Shown: positions 1 through 9,419, counted from the first letter of the stretch. The stretch is DNA of 64,000 nt from Cohnella faecalis (GCF_003570905.1 NZ_QXJM01000030.1:94064-158063); one strand, 5' to 3'. Notes: generated from the sequence alone by a model not told the origin. Numbers and translations are program-made.

Positions 1-435
1 CGCCGGCGCCACGTCCGGCTTCAGCTCGCCGAGCAATCTCATGCGCTCATTCGAATTGTGAAGCTGGAAGGCTACGAGGTGGATATGAATCCCGGCGTTA
101 TTCTTCTGGAGAACCTGAGTCCCGACGGCTGCGGCTTTCGCACGGGGCTCCGGTTTCCGGCCCATTCCAAAGTTATCTATAAAGTGGAATGGGAGACGGA
201 AGGCAAGCGGATGGAGCTGAGGGGAACGATCCGCTGGCGATCCAAGGACGAGAACGGTTACCGGTACGGCCTTCGTTTTTTGCCTAACATTGCGGAGCGG
301 ATGCTGCTTACCGGTATATTGAACCGCTTGATTCTCAAGACGTGCCCGGGTCAGGAAAGAATCCACCGGCTATACCGGTCGCAGATCGGTGCCGATCGCA
401 GCTTCGGGTTCGTGCAACGGAAAGGGAAATTCTAA
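1..435 (+). CDS. PilZ-domain protein, 5' end outside the window
   Basis: The reading frame is open from base 1, so the gene begins upstream. It can be read as Arg-Arg-Arg-His-Val-Arg, then, about 35 residues later, Asn-Leu-Ser-Pro-Asp-Gly. These resemble the two halves of the PilZ signature: an RxxxR-like arginine cluster followed by [DN]xSxxG. PilZ domains bind cyclic di-GMP. The later stretch with Arg-Trp and a Tyr-Gly-Leu-Arg-Phe strand fits the rest of the beta barrel. The GTG at 58 is only an internal codon. The gene sits 29 bases before the wzz-like gene, so a role in cyclic-di-GMP control of polysaccharide output is plausible. That role is inferred from position. The C-terminal 30 residues are basic and match nothing I recognise. 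Confidence 0.7.
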   Translation, partial: RRRHVRLQLAEQSHALIRIVKLEGYEVDMNPGVILLENLSPDGCGFRTGLRFPAHSKVIYKVEWETEGKRMELRGTIRWRSKDENGYRYGLRFLPNIAERMLLTGILNRLILKTCPGQERIHRLYRSQIGADRSFGFVQRKGKF

Positions 436-464
436 TTCCACAGGTCTCTAACGGAGGTAAGTTC

Positions 465-1229
465 ATGGAGCTCAAAGAAAGCTTTCGCGTATTGCGCAAG
501 AGGATGTGGTTGATCTCTATAACCGTAATAATGACGTGTGCGTTAGTCGGCATTTACAGCCAATTTTTCGTATCTCCGACGTATCAAGCGTCCTCCAAGC
601 TTCTTATCAATCACGAAGCTCGCGCGGACGGAACGGCCGTTCTCGATTTGAACAGCGTCAACACCAACATCAGGCTTATGAATTCGTATAAGGAAATCAT
701 TCAGTCCGAAGCCATTCTGAACAAGGTAGCCAGCGAGCATCCGGAATTCGGCTTGACAGGCAAAATGCTCATGGGCTACATATCGGCCGCGTCCGCGTCG
801 GACTCCCAGATCATGACGGTAACCGCCCGGCACGGTGAGTACGCGCAGGCGGCCGCGATGGCGAACGCGGTAGCGGAAGCGTTCAAGGAAGAAATTCCCG
901 CCATCATGAACGTCAACAACGTGACGATTCTGACCGTGGCCGATCCGAAGGCGACAGCTTATCAAGTGTCTCCCAACACGAAGCTCAACGTGCTCATGGC
1001 GTTCCTGCTCTCCTCGATTCTGGTCATCGGGCTCTCCTTCCTTTTGGAGTATTTGGACGACACGATCAAATCCGAGGCGGACATCGAGAAGATTCTCGGG
1101 CTGCCTACCCTTAGCCAAGTCCACTCCATACGCAAAGACGACTTGTCTCCGAAATCGGCGGAGCCGATGAAGCCTTCCCAACAAAAGCAAACGGCGGGTG
1201 ATCCCAATTATGTCACGATCAAGCACTGA
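465..1229 (+). CDS. Wzz/YveK-type chain-length determinant, BY-kinase activator
   Basis: This 254-residue membrane protein has a short cytoplasmic N-terminus, a transmembrane helix at about residues 15-36, an extracytoplasmic region, a second helix at about 172-193, and a cytoplasmic tail. That is the Wzz/CapA/YveK layout. In Firmicutes these proteins set polymer length and activate the tyrosine kinase encoded next door. The ATG at 465 was chosen because ACGGAGGT lies just upstream and the protein then begins with the usual short N-terminus; the longer upstream frame has no such site. The 3' end overlaps the kinase start, which indicates translational coupling. Confidence 0.88.
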   Translation: MELKESFRVLRKRMWLISITVIMTCALVGIYSQFFVSPTYQASSKLLINHEARADGTAVLDLNSVNTNIRLMNSYKEIIQSEAILNKVASEHPEFGLTGKMLMGYISAASASDSQIMTVTARHGEYAQAAAMANAVAEAFKEEIPAIMNVNNVTILTVADPKATAYQVSPNTKLNVLMAFLLSSILVIGLSFLLEYLDDTIKSEADIEKILGLPTLSQVHSIRKDDLSPKSAEPMKPSQQKQTAGDPNYVTIKH

Positions 1230-1914
1230 GGCTAAGCTGGTTACCCATACGAATCCGTCGTCTCCTCTGTCGGAAGCGTATCGGGCGCTGCGCACGAACA
1301 TTCAATTTTCCGGCATCGACGAACGCATCCAAACGCTGATGGTCGCTTCGGCCCAATCCGGGGACGGCAAATCGACCTCGATATCCAATCTGGCTATCGC
1401 TTATGCGCAGGAAGGGAAGCAGGTGCTGCTAATAGACGGAGATTTGCGCAAGCCCAGCTTGCATCACATGTTCCTGCTGTCCAATCGGCTCGGGTTGACC
1501 AACGTGCTGTTAGGCGGACAGTCGTGGAAGCAATCGGTGCGGGAGACGCACGTTCCGAACTTGTCCGTTATGCCCGCGGGCGCGATTCCCCCTAACCCGT
1601 CCGAAATTTTAGCGTCCCAAAAAATGAAAACGCTTATGGACGAGCTGAGGGAGCATTTCGATATTATTCTGTTCGACACGCCGCCCATTCTGGCCGTATC
1701 GGACGGGATCATCGTATCCTCGATGTGCGACGGGGTCGTCATCGTCGTCAATTCCGGCAAGACCAAGTACGCCGTCGCCAAGAAGCTTCAGCAAAGCTTG
1801 GATCGGGCGAAGGCAAGGGTGCTGGGAGTTCTTCTGAACAACGTCAAGCGCAAGGGCAACGAGGGTTATTACTACAACTATTACGCGTACGGCAGCAATG
1901 CCAAGAAATCGTAA
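1210..1914 (+). CDS. BY-type protein tyrosine kinase (CpsD/YwqD family)
   Basis: A 234-residue cytoplasmic P-loop kinase of the bacterial tyrosine kinase family, which phosphorylates itself and controls capsule polymerisation and export. Walker A (Ala-Gln-Ser-Gly-Asp-Gly-Lys-Ser) is at about residues 48-55, Walker A' (Leu-Leu-Ile-Asp-Gly-Asp) at 73-78, and Walker B (Ile-Leu-Phe-Asp-Thr-Pro-Pro) at 153-159. The C-terminus holds the expected tyrosine cluster, about six Tyr in nine residues, which is the autophosphorylation site. The N-terminal Ser-Glu-Ala-Tyr-Arg-Ala-Leu-Arg-Thr motif is typical. ATG 1210 is preferred over GTG 1198. It overlaps the wzz-like gene by 20 bases, and the two products are expected to act as one membrane complex. 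Confidence 0.9.
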   Translation: MSRSSTEAKLVTHTNPSSPLSEAYRALRTNIQFSGIDERIQTLMVASAQSGDGKSTSISNLAIAYAQEGKQVLLIDGDLRKPSLHHMFLLSNRLGLTNVLLGGQSWKQSVRETHVPNLSVMPAGAIPPNPSEILASQKMKTLMDELREHFDIILFDTPPILAVSDGIIVSSMCDGVVIVVNSGKTKYAVAKKLQQSLDRAKARVLGVLLNNVKRKGNEGYYYNYYAYGSNAKKS

Positions 1915-1946
1915 ACAACGGCGCGTATTCAAAGCGGGTGCGAGGT

Positions 1947-3410
1947 ATGTTCTTGCTCAAAAAAATGAACGGAAAGAGCATGGTTTCCGTCTGCTCCGCG
2001 ATCGCGATCGCTTTGGGAAGCTCGATGCTCTTGCAATGGCTTCTGCAGAGAGGCTCGTCCTTTACGTTGTTTTTCGTAGTCTTCGTCGTTATCGGAATCG
2101 GCTACGCTCTGGCGTGCTGTCTTTACGATCCTCTGAAAGTCTATCTCGCCGGTTCCGTGTTTCTGATGATGATCAACGCGAAGGTGATATTCGATCCCGT
2201 AACGGATTATATCGGGGGCGTCGGAGCAGGCAAGTTCTATGCGGGTGTGCCTCATCTGGTCGTAGGGCTTGGAATTGTCTCCTTCGTCATCGATAAGCTC
2301 CGGTTTCCGGACCGGCTGTCGTTTCGAATCGGCAAATCGGAGTTTTACGTTATTCTATTTACCGTCATTACGCTGACAGCCGGTCTCGTCGCCCCGTTCA
2401 AGGCGGCCAGCGTCGTGCAATCGAATTTCTACATCGTGCTGCTCGCGCTTTATTTGTTGTGGTCGAACGCCTTCCGCAGCTTGGGAAGGGACAGGGCGAC
2501 GAAGCTGTTCGTCCGCGCGCTTTCCGTCGGGATGCTCGTTCAATTCGGTCTATGCTTGCTGCAATTGTCCTTGGGCAAAGAAATCGGATTGGCCTTCATA
2601 GGGGAAGGCGTGCTGGAGGAGCGGGCGGGGCTGAACGGCTCGAGCATAACGGGCACGTTCAACCATCCGGGGCCGTTATCGTTGTTCTTCTTGATCGGCG
2701 TTTCTCTGCTGTTCCCTCTCGTTCTGCAAAAGCGCAACTTCTCGGCCGTCGTTTGTTTTATAGCGGCGATAGTCGGACTCGTGCTGACGTACTCCCGGAC
2801 GAGTCTCGTGATCGGCGCGGCGGTGCTGCTGCTGGAATGGCTGGTGCTGGCTTATTTTTCGAACAAAATATCCAAAAACCGGGCGGCGCTGGTCGCCATA
2901 GTCGTCATAGTCGTCGCGTTCAGCATGGGCGACAGCATTGCCGCCCGCTTTTCGAGCCTGGAAAACAATTCGAACGACGACCAGATCGCCCATAGGCTGG
3001 ACCATTATCGCATGGCATGGGACTACATTCAGCAGAAGCCGTGGCTAGGCAACGGCCTGAACAATTGGTCGTACGTTACCCAGCATACGCAGCTGTTGAC
3101 GAGTGTGGGCAGCGATATTTTTTACTACACGAATCCCGTGCACAACATCTATTTGTATGTGTGGTTCGAAGGCGGCCTTCTAATGCTGGCGGGCTTTTTG
3201 CTCGTTATTATTCACACTCTTATCGGGTTGCTCCGGAAGATCAAACGGAGAAAAGAGCTGGATATCGGCTTGATCGCGAGCATCGTCTGCGTATTGGCTT
3301 ACGGAATTACGGGCTGGGGATTGTTCAACGGCGGCCAGATGCTCTACATTTTTTATTTCATCCTGTGCGTCTCCAATATCAAGTCGGACGAGCTTGCAGA
3401 AGATCAATAA
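1947..3410 (+). CDS. O-antigen ligase/polymerase (Wzy) family membrane protein
   Basis: A 487-residue very hydrophobic protein with roughly ten or more predicted membrane segments. A large extracytoplasmic loop near residues 330-420 carries the Asn-Pro-Val-His-Asn-Ile-Tyr-Leu motif typical of the Wzy_C/O-antigen ligase family. In a Wzx/Wzy locus such a protein polymerises lipid-linked repeat units outside the membrane. The start at 1947 follows a purine-rich GCGAGGT and lies 32 bases after the kinase stop; ATG 1965 is an alternative. Polymerase is more likely than ligase because no LPS is expected in this host and a flippase and chain-length regulator are present. Confidence 0.82.
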   Translation: MFLLKKMNGKSMVSVCSAIAIALGSSMLLQWLLQRGSSFTLFFVVFVVIGIGYALACCLYDPLKVYLAGSVFLMMINAKVIFDPVTDYIGGVGAGKFYAGVPHLVVGLGIVSFVIDKLRFPDRLSFRIGKSEFYVILFTVITLTAGLVAPFKAASVVQSNFYIVLLALYLLWSNAFRSLGRDRATKLFVRALSVGMLVQFGLCLLQLSLGKEIGLAFIGEGVLEERAGLNGSSITGTFNHPGPLSLFFLIGVSLLFPLVLQKRNFSAVVCFIAAIVGLVLTYSRTSLVIGAAVLLLEWLVLAYFSNKISKNRAALVAIVVIVVAFSMGDSIAARFSSLENNSNDDQIAHRLDHYRMAWDYIQQKPWLGNGLNNWSYVTQHTQLLTSVGSDIFYYTNPVHNIYLYVWFEGGLLMLAGFLLVIIHTLIGLLRKIKRRKELDIGLIASIVCVLAYGITGWGLFNGGQMLYIFYFILCVSNIKSDELAEDQ

Positions 3411-3425
3411 ACGGAGTGAGAAAAG

Positions 3426-4655
3426 ATGCCCAAATTCGTTATTTCCGGCGTATCCGGCTTTCGAAACCGCGGAGTCAACGCGCTTGTCGCGACAACGGTC
3501 GAGGGGATTAAGACGATCGATCCGGCCGCCAAAATTACGATTATTTCGGATACGTCCGACTACGACGTACTGCACGGCAAGAAGCTGACCGCCCGATTTT
3601 TGCAGGATGTGTTCCGAACGCGGCGGGGCAAGCTGGTCAGGAAAGTCAGCCTTGTATCCAAAAAGCTGGCGAACCGGCTGTCCTCATCTTTCATCGAGGC
3701 GATGGACGCCGTCGAAGACACGGATATCGTCATCGCTTCCGGGGGAGACATCTTCAGCTCGGATTACGGGGACCAGAAGGATTTTTTGATTCCGCTCAAA
3801 ATCGCCCAGAAAGCCGGAAAAAAGGTAGTGTTCATGGGACATTCGATCGGCCCGTTCAAGACGAGGCAGGAAGCGGACATGTGGCTGGAGGTCGCCAATA
3901 AGAGCGTGCTGATTACGGTACGCGAATCGCTGTCCTATCAATACGTGTGCCAGCAATTGGGCGTGCCGGAGAACAAGGTGTTCCTCACAGCCGATTCCGC
4001 GTTCGTATTGGCGCTGCCGGAGCAAGCCCAAATCGGCCGATTGGCTTCCTTCTACGGAATCGACTCCGGGAAGCCGCTCGTCGCATTGAGCGTCAGCCAG
4101 GGGATTATCAAATTTTCGGGCGCCGACGCCGCTTCCCACTTCGAGGTTTGGAAAAAGATCATATCGACGCTGCTTAACGATCTGGGAGCGCAAGTGCTGC
4201 TCGTCCCTCACGTTCAGGAACGGGCCGCCTTCAACGACGACCGAATTATCCAGTCCGCTCTCGTCAAGGAATTCGATTACGACGACAGGATCAAGCTCGT
4301 ATCCGGCGATCATAACGCTTCCGAATTGAAGGGGCTGATCAGTCTGGCGGATCTGGTCATCGCGGAAAGAATGCATGCCGGCATCGCCGGGCTGTCGAGC
4401 GGAGTGCCTACGGCATTGATCGGCTACAGCGTCAAGGCGCGGGGCGTTATCCACGATATTTTCGGAGAGATGGCCGAGGAGCTTGAACTGCTCGTTTCCG
4501 TTCAAGATTTGGTCAACGGCACGAGTACGGAAAAGTGGCTGAAGGGGCTATGGAGCAACCGCGCAAAAATCGCATTCCGGCTCTCCGCGGAGCTGCCTAA
4601 ATTCCGCAGTCTCGCCCGCAAAAACTTCGAGCTGCTCGGCGCTCTCCTCAAATAA
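3426..4655 (+). CDS. Polysaccharide pyruvyl transferase family protein
   Basis: A 409-residue soluble protein starting with Lys-Phe-Val-Ile-Ser-Gly-Val-Ser-Gly-Phe-Arg-Asn-Arg-Gly, the glycine-rich opening of the CsaB/WcaK-like pyruvyl transferase family. Typical features follow: Ala-Ser-Gly-Gly-Asp, Gly-His-Ser-Ile-Gly-Pro-Phe, and the C-terminal Glu-Arg-Met-His-Ala-Gly motif, which matches the family's conserved histidine region. Members move pyruvate from phosphoenolpyruvate onto sugar hydroxyls as ketals, adding negative charge to the polymer. GGAGTGAG precedes ATG 3426, and the gene follows wzy by 15 bases. The acceptor sugar cannot be told from sequence. Confidence 0.87.
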   Translation: MPKFVISGVSGFRNRGVNALVATTVEGIKTIDPAAKITIISDTSDYDVLHGKKLTARFLQDVFRTRRGKLVRKVSLVSKKLANRLSSSFIEAMDAVEDTDIVIASGGDIFSSDYGDQKDFLIPLKIAQKAGKKVVFMGHSIGPFKTRQEADMWLEVANKSVLITVRESLSYQYVCQQLGVPENKVFLTADSAFVLALPEQAQIGRLASFYGIDSGKPLVALSVSQGIIKFSGADAASHFEVWKKIISTLLNDLGAQVLLVPHVQERAAFNDDRIIQSALVKEFDYDDRIKLVSGDHNASELKGLISLADLVIAERMHAGIAGLSSGVPTALIGYSVKARGVIHDIFGEMAEELELLVSVQDLVNGTSTEKWLKGLWSNRAKIAFRLSAELPKFRSLARKNFELLGALLK

Positions 4656-4678
4656 GGGAGAAAGGGAGTGTCGCCATA

Positions 4679-5886
4679 ATGAGAATTTTGTACGTCACCC
4701 CTTATTTGCCCTATGAGGGCGTTCCTTACGCGGGCGGCTATTTTCTCTACGAGTATTTGGTTCGATTGTCGGCCTATGTGGACGTACAAGTCATCGCTCC
4801 GAGAACGGAGGAGAACGAGCTCGCCGCCGCCAAGCTCCGTCATGAATTCAAAGTGGAGCTGCTTGGCGATAAGCCCGTCAAAAAATCGAAGGCGGCTCGG
4901 CTGCTGCCCATTCTGTGGAACCATCTGGTCCATCCGATGAACATTCCCGAAATGGACAACCTGTCGAAGGAGTTGGGCAAGCCAGGCTATCTGGACGATT
5001 TCGACGCGGTGGAGATGCACTTCTCGCAGGCGTTGCCGCTGGCGAAAGTCGTGAAGAAGGCGAGGCCGGAGCTGCCGACCGTCATTTTCGCTCACGACGT
5101 TTTTTCCCAAAGCGTTCATAGGAGGGTTCGAGGGGCTCCTTTCTCGCCCGGCAAGCTGCTGAACGCGATCAAATCGCTCAGGGTAAGCTCCGTCGAAGCA
5201 TCGTATATGAACCGGTGCGACGGGGCTTTTGTGTTTAGCGATAAGGACAAGAACATTCTCGGAGGCATGGGAGTCCGAACGAGGGTCGAGGTGCTGGTGC
5301 CGTCCGTGGAGCTGCCGCGGCGAACGGCGCCGCTGGAGGGAGGGCCCGTCTGTCTGTTCGTAGGCGCGATGGACAGGCCGGAAAATCACGAGGCCGCCTC
5401 CTGGCTCCTCTCCAACGTATGGCCGGACGTGCTCGAACGGGTTCCGGAGGCGAGCTTGAAAATCGTAGGGGCAATCCTCCGGCCCATTTGACCGATCGTG
5501 CTTTCGAGAATGTTACGGTCACCGGATTCGTCAAGGAGCTCGATCCTTACTACCGGGAAGCGAGCGTATGCGTGGCTCCCCTCCTGACGGGAGCCGGCGT
5601 GAAATTCAAGGTGCTCCAGGCGATGGCCTACGGACTGCCGGTCGTGACGACGCCGGTAGGAGCGGAAGGCATTGCGGAGAACGAGCCGAAGCCGCTGCTC
5701 GAATTCGTCACGACGGACCCCGGAGCTTTCTCCGACGGCGTCGTCCGTTATTTGCAGGACGAGAGCCTGCGCAAGCGAGACGGCTTTCAGCTGCGAAGAT
5801 GGATGGAAAACCATTACGATTTCGAGAAGAACACCGTGCAGAAAGCGTTGCTCTTCTATGAAACCTTCTACCCGGACGAGGAGTGA
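4679..5886 (+). pseudogene. Glycosyltransferase family 4 protein, frameshifted
   Basis: Two reading frames together make one GT-B glycosyltransferase. 4679-5491 codes for the N-terminal domain, ending Ser-Leu-Lys-Ile-Val-Gly. The frame shifted by one then continues Asn-Pro-Pro-Ala-His-Leu-Thr to a normal C-terminal domain, with Gly-Ala-Gly-Val-Lys-Phe-Lys-Val-Leu-Gln-Ala-Met-Ala-Tyr-Gly in the nucleotide-sugar region, ending at 5886. The break is in the G run at about 5468-5473, where one added base restores a 402-residue protein. A missed base in a homopolymer is the simplest explanation, so the gene is probably functional. It belongs to the exopolysaccharide operon. The sugar specificity is unknown. 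If the shift is real, the enzyme is lost. Confidence 0.85.
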
Positions 5887-5891
5887 TTTTC

Positions 5892-7919
5892 ATGAGTTTC
5901 ATACGCAAAAAGATGTTGGCGTTGCTCGCGGCTTCGCTAGTCTTGCTGGGGCTGCCGGCCGCGGCTTTCGCAAGCGGCGAGTCCAGCCCCGTCGAGGTCG
6001 TGCTCGACGGAGCTAAGCTTCAGTTCGATTCCCCTCCCGTCATTAAGGGAGGATTTACGCTTGTCCCTATCCGCAAAATCGTGGAAGCGATCGGCGCGGA
6101 TGTGAAATGGGATCCGGTCGGCAAAACGGTTCTCATTTCGAAGCAGGGCTCGACGGTGCAATTGAAGGTCGGCGACAAGAAGGCTTTCGTGAACGGCAAA
6201 GCCGTAACGTTGGATTATGAAGCGACCGTAGTGAACGAGAGAACGCTAATCCCTCTGCGATTCGTCAGCGAATCGTTCGACGTGCTCGTCGATTGGGAGA
6301 ACGCGACCCGAACCGTGTACTTGACCTCTCTGGATTCGGAGCCCGGCGGGTTCGATTACAGCGGCGTAACTCTCGCCAGCGTCCGCGATTCGAACGTGAC
6401 GCCTTCGCAGGAAATCAAATACGACAAGCTCGTCTTGATTTCGGGCGAAGGGGCGAACGAGAAGAAGGTGTTCGTGAAATTCGATCTGTCCTCCTTCCAG
6501 GGGAAGAAAATCAAGAAAGCCTACCTCCACATGTTCAGCAACGAAACGTTGGAGACGAATTCCGAGAGAACGATAACGGTTAACAAAAGCTTGCGGGATT
6601 GGACCGGCGGAATCGACTGGAGAACGTACGACGGAGCCCGCAATTGGGACTCTCCCGGAGCCGCCGGAGCTGGCGACGAAGTGAAGAACATCGCTTCCCA
6701 GACGGTGTTCCGCATCATCGGCTGGGAGCCGAGCTGGTTTATCGACGTGAGCCCGACCGTTCGCGCCTGGGCGGACGGAACGGCTCCCAATTACGGATTG
6801 TCGCTCAGCTTCGACCGTTATTTTTCCATGATCGGGTTTCCCGTCAGCAAGCTGAACCCGAATTTGGTGCCGACGCTCGTCATCGAGCTGGACGATTACG
6901 ACGCCGGAAACCCGTCGGCCGCATACTCGAAGAAAATCAAGACCGGGCTCGATTTTATCGCAAGAAAATACCATATGCTCCCTTGGGGCGACGACAGCAT
7001 CGGGATATTGAACTCGCAGTACAATCTGGGCAAGCTCGGCTTCGGCGATGCGTATACGGCCAACGTCCGCAACTATTTCGATTACTTCGTGGACGAGAGC
7101 GGAGCGTTCAGGCGGGGAGCCGTTCCGAAGGCTTCCTTCTACAACGGGGTGTTCGGCTCGCTGCTGCTCGATTTGTACAAGGATACGGGCAAGGAAAACT
7201 ATTTGACGGCCGCCAAAACGATCAGAGCGAGCTACGACACGCTGCCCCGGCTGAACGGCCTCTTCACGGAGAACGACGTCATTCAGGCGGAGCTGACCTT
7301 TCTCGGTCTTGATTTTCTGGCCCGCTACGGCGACCGGCTGGCGGATTCGGCGTCGACCGATTTGGCTGTGACGCAAGCTATCGCATTGTACGACAAGCTG
7401 ACCGCTTTGGAGAAGGACGGCATTCCGGCGACTATTATTTTTGCCGACGGCAAGACGATAGGAAAAGGCTGGGGGCGGGGAATCGGCTGGTATTTCGGCG
7501 GCTTCGGCAAGCTGTTCCAGTATGCAAGCGTCAAGAGCCACCCCCGCTATGCGGAGCTGGAATCCAGATACAAGGCTCTCGCGCTTAAGATCGCGAGGTA
7601 TCAGGATTCCTCCGGATTGTGGAGGAACATTATCCAGGACCCGGCGAGCGCCTTCGAAACGTCGGGCACGTCATTGATCGCGATCGGCTACGAATACGGC
7701 GTCAATGCGGGCGTACTGGACAAGAAATACGCCAAGGTCGTCGACCGCGCCATTAACGGCTTGCAGCGTTATTCCAAGACGGGCGCGGAAATGTCTCAAG
7801 CGTTCCCGAGCAATCAGGATTTGGTGTACACGTATACGAACTATTCGAACACTAGGAAAAGCTACGGCTTCTGGTTCGAATTGCTGACGACAAGGGAGAG
7901 GAACGGTCGAAAAATCTAG
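5892..7919 (+). CDS. Secreted protein: copper amine oxidase N-domain, DNRLRE-like and GH88/GH105-like domains
   Basis: A 675-residue protein with a signal peptide (Arg-Lys-Lys, hydrophobic core, Ala-Phe-Ala-Ser cleavage around residue 28). Residues about 35-150 are a copper-amine-oxidase N-terminal domain, a common wall- or matrix-associated module in Paenibacillaceae. Residues about 155-335 form a beta-rich region resembling DNRLRE domains (Lys-Phe-Asp-Leu-Ser, Lys-Ala-Tyr-Leu). The last 330 residues look like an alpha/alpha toroid of the GH88/GH105 unsaturated glucuronyl/rhamnogalacturonyl hydrolase type, with Trp-Gly-Arg-Gly-Ile-Gly-Trp-Tyr and Ser-Gly-Leu-Trp-Arg-Asn. Being inside the capsule operon, it may trim or release the polymer made there. 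ATG 5892 is preferred over GTG 5883. Confidence 0.72.
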   Translation: MSFIRKKMLALLAASLVLLGLPAAAFASGESSPVEVVLDGAKLQFDSPPVIKGGFTLVPIRKIVEAIGADVKWDPVGKTVLISKQGSTVQLKVGDKKAFVNGKAVTLDYEATVVNERTLIPLRFVSESFDVLVDWENATRTVYLTSLDSEPGGFDYSGVTLASVRDSNVTPSQEIKYDKLVLISGEGANEKKVFVKFDLSSFQGKKIKKAYLHMFSNETLETNSERTITVNKSLRDWTGGIDWRTYDGARNWDSPGAAGAGDEVKNIASQTVFRIIGWEPSWFIDVSPTVRAWADGTAPNYGLSLSFDRYFSMIGFPVSKLNPNLVPTLVIELDDYDAGNPSAAYSKKIKTGLDFIARKYHMLPWGDDSIGILNSQYNLGKLGFGDAYTANVRNYFDYFVDESGAFRRGAVPKASFYNGVFGSLLLDLYKDTGKENYLTAAKTIRASYDTLPRLNGLFTENDVIQAELTFLGLDFLARYGDRLADSASTDLAVTQAIALYDKLTALEKDGIPATIIFADGKTIGKGWGRGIGWYFGGFGKLFQYASVKSHPRYAELESRYKALALKIARYQDSSGLWRNIIQDPASAFETSGTSLIAIGYEYGVNAGVLDKKYAKVVDRAINGLQRYSKTGAEMSQAFPSNQDLVYTYTNYSNTRKSYGFWFELLTTRERNGRKI

Positions 7920-7940
7920 TTTCTCGGCAGGGTGGCGCAT

Positions 7941-9419
7941 ATGAAGATCCATTCGAAGATGATAGGCCCGGCGATGCTGATCGGAGCCCAATACTCGACG
8001 CAGATTATCGCGCCGCTGGTCAGCTTGCTGGTCGTCCGCTATTTGGGCTCCGAGCAGTTCGGGCTGTACGCCTCCGCGATGGCGATAACCGCCTTGCTGT
8101 CGGTCATGCCCGATTTCGGCCTGCAGCAGGCGGCGCTCAACATGAGCGCCCGCAAAGAATGGACGATTCAAGCCATTCTTCGAAAGTCGCTGACCGTCGG
8201 TTTGCAATACTCGCTCATTACCTTCCTTCTGACGGTCGTCTGGCTGTACGCGATCGACTATGAAATGACGACGAGATTGCTGGGCTTGATGCTCGGATTA
8301 ACGTTCTTTCGGATTTCAATCGTTACCGTTCTGACTACCGGGCTGCAAATCCAGGGCAAATACGGAACGATCGCGGTCTGGAATGTCGCGGTCGGAGCCA
8401 GCCAGTGGATATCGACGCTCGCGGCCATTCTGGCGGGGGCAAGCTTATACTGGCTCGTACTCGGCCCGATTGTCGTCAGCCTCGTTCTCGCTTGTCTTAT
8501 GCTTGTCGCGGTTGGAAGAAAGCTAGGCTTGTTCCCAGGCGCGAACGGGGGAGCCGACCGCTCGCTCATTCCGGTGAAGCAGCTGCTGAACGGCTCATGG
8601 AACTACGGCCTTGCCGCTTCGATGCACCAGCTGTACTACAAGTCGGACGTCGCGATCTTGTCGGCGACCCGCCAGCCTGTCGAAGTCGGGCAGTACACCG
8701 TCGCTTTCCGGATTATCGAATTGTTTTTTCTGTTTCCGGGCGTCGTCTTCAATCAAGTGCTGTATCCCAAATATTGCATTTGGTGCCGGGAAAATATTCC
8801 GAAGTTAAGACTTTACTACGGAATAATGAATAAGGTCATGGTGGCCGCCGGGCTGCTCGCTGCAATGATTCTCGTTCTGTTCGGCAAGGAAATCGTCGGT
8901 CTTCTGTTCGGCGAATCGCAGCTTGAAGCGGCGGGCTTCCTTCTCATTCTCGCCTTGGCGATCCCGCTGCGGTTCTGGGTAAGCTCCGCCGGAGCGGTGC
9001 TGACGAACGACGGTCTGATCAAGACGAAGCTGAAAATCCAATGCGGAATCGCCGTTCTGAACGTCGGGCTTAACGTTCTGTTCATCCCTCGGTTCGGAGG
9101 AGAAGCCGCGGCGATCAATATGATCGTCACCCACATCGTTCTGCTCGCAGCCTATACGTATGCCGCTCACCGGTATTTGCTGGGCTTCGCCAGGCTGCGG
9201 ACGTTCGACTGGGCGCTTCCCGCCGCGCTCACGGCCGCTTCCTTGCTCGGCTTGTTCATTCTGTACCGCGACAATCTGCCCGTACGAATCGCGGGAGGGG
9301 GGCTGCTGGTCGCGGCGGTTGCCGTTGCCTTCGTTTTTTGGTTCCGCCGCTATGAAAGAAACGAGATCAGGCAGCTTTTCTCCAGAGGGGAGAAGCAAGC
9401 GGCAAGACTCGGCTTATAA
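7941..9419 (+). CDS. Wzx-type polysaccharide flippase (MOP superfamily)
   Basis: A 492-residue integral membrane protein with about 12-14 hydrophobic segments and the polysaccharide biosynthesis signature near the N-terminus (Arg-Tyr-Leu-Gly-Ser-Glu-Gln-Phe-Gly-Leu-Tyr). The family moves lipid-linked oligosaccharide repeat units across the cytoplasmic membrane for Wzy polymerisation. With the wzy-, wzz- and kinase-like genes upstream it completes a Wzx/Wzy pathway. ATG 7941 is preferred over GTG 7932 because Met-Lys-Ile-His is a better start and AGGGTGG lies upstream. The C-terminal 20 residues are charged and cytoplasmic. Confidence 0.88.
   Translation: MKIHSKMIGPAMLIGAQYSTQIIAPLVSLLVVRYLGSEQFGLYASAMAITALLSVMPDFGLQQAALNMSARKEWTIQAILRKSLTVGLQYSLITFLLTVVWLYAIDYEMTTRLLGLMLGLTFFRISIVTVLTTGLQIQGKYGTIAVWNVAVGASQWISTLAAILAGASLYWLVLGPIVVSLVLACLMLVAVGRKLGLFPGANGGADRSLIPVKQLLNGSWNYGLAASMHQLYYKSDVAILSATRQPVEVGQYTVAFRIIELFFLFPGVVFNQVLYPKYCIWCRENIPKLRLYYGIMNKVMVAAGLLAAMILVLFGKEIVGLLFGESQLEAAGFLLILALAIPLRFWVSSAGAVLTNDGLIKTKLKIQCGIAVLNVGLNVLFIPRFGGEAAAINMIVTHIVLLAAYTYAAHRYLLGFARLRTFDWALPAALTAASLLGLFILYRDNLPVRIAGGGLLVAAVAVAFVFWFRRYERNEIRQLFSRGEKQAARLGL

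Noticed and set aside
6246..7541. 431-codon minus-strand frame inside the GH88/GH105-like gene
   Set aside because: Shadow of the plus-strand gene, which has a signal peptide, recognised domains and a proper start.
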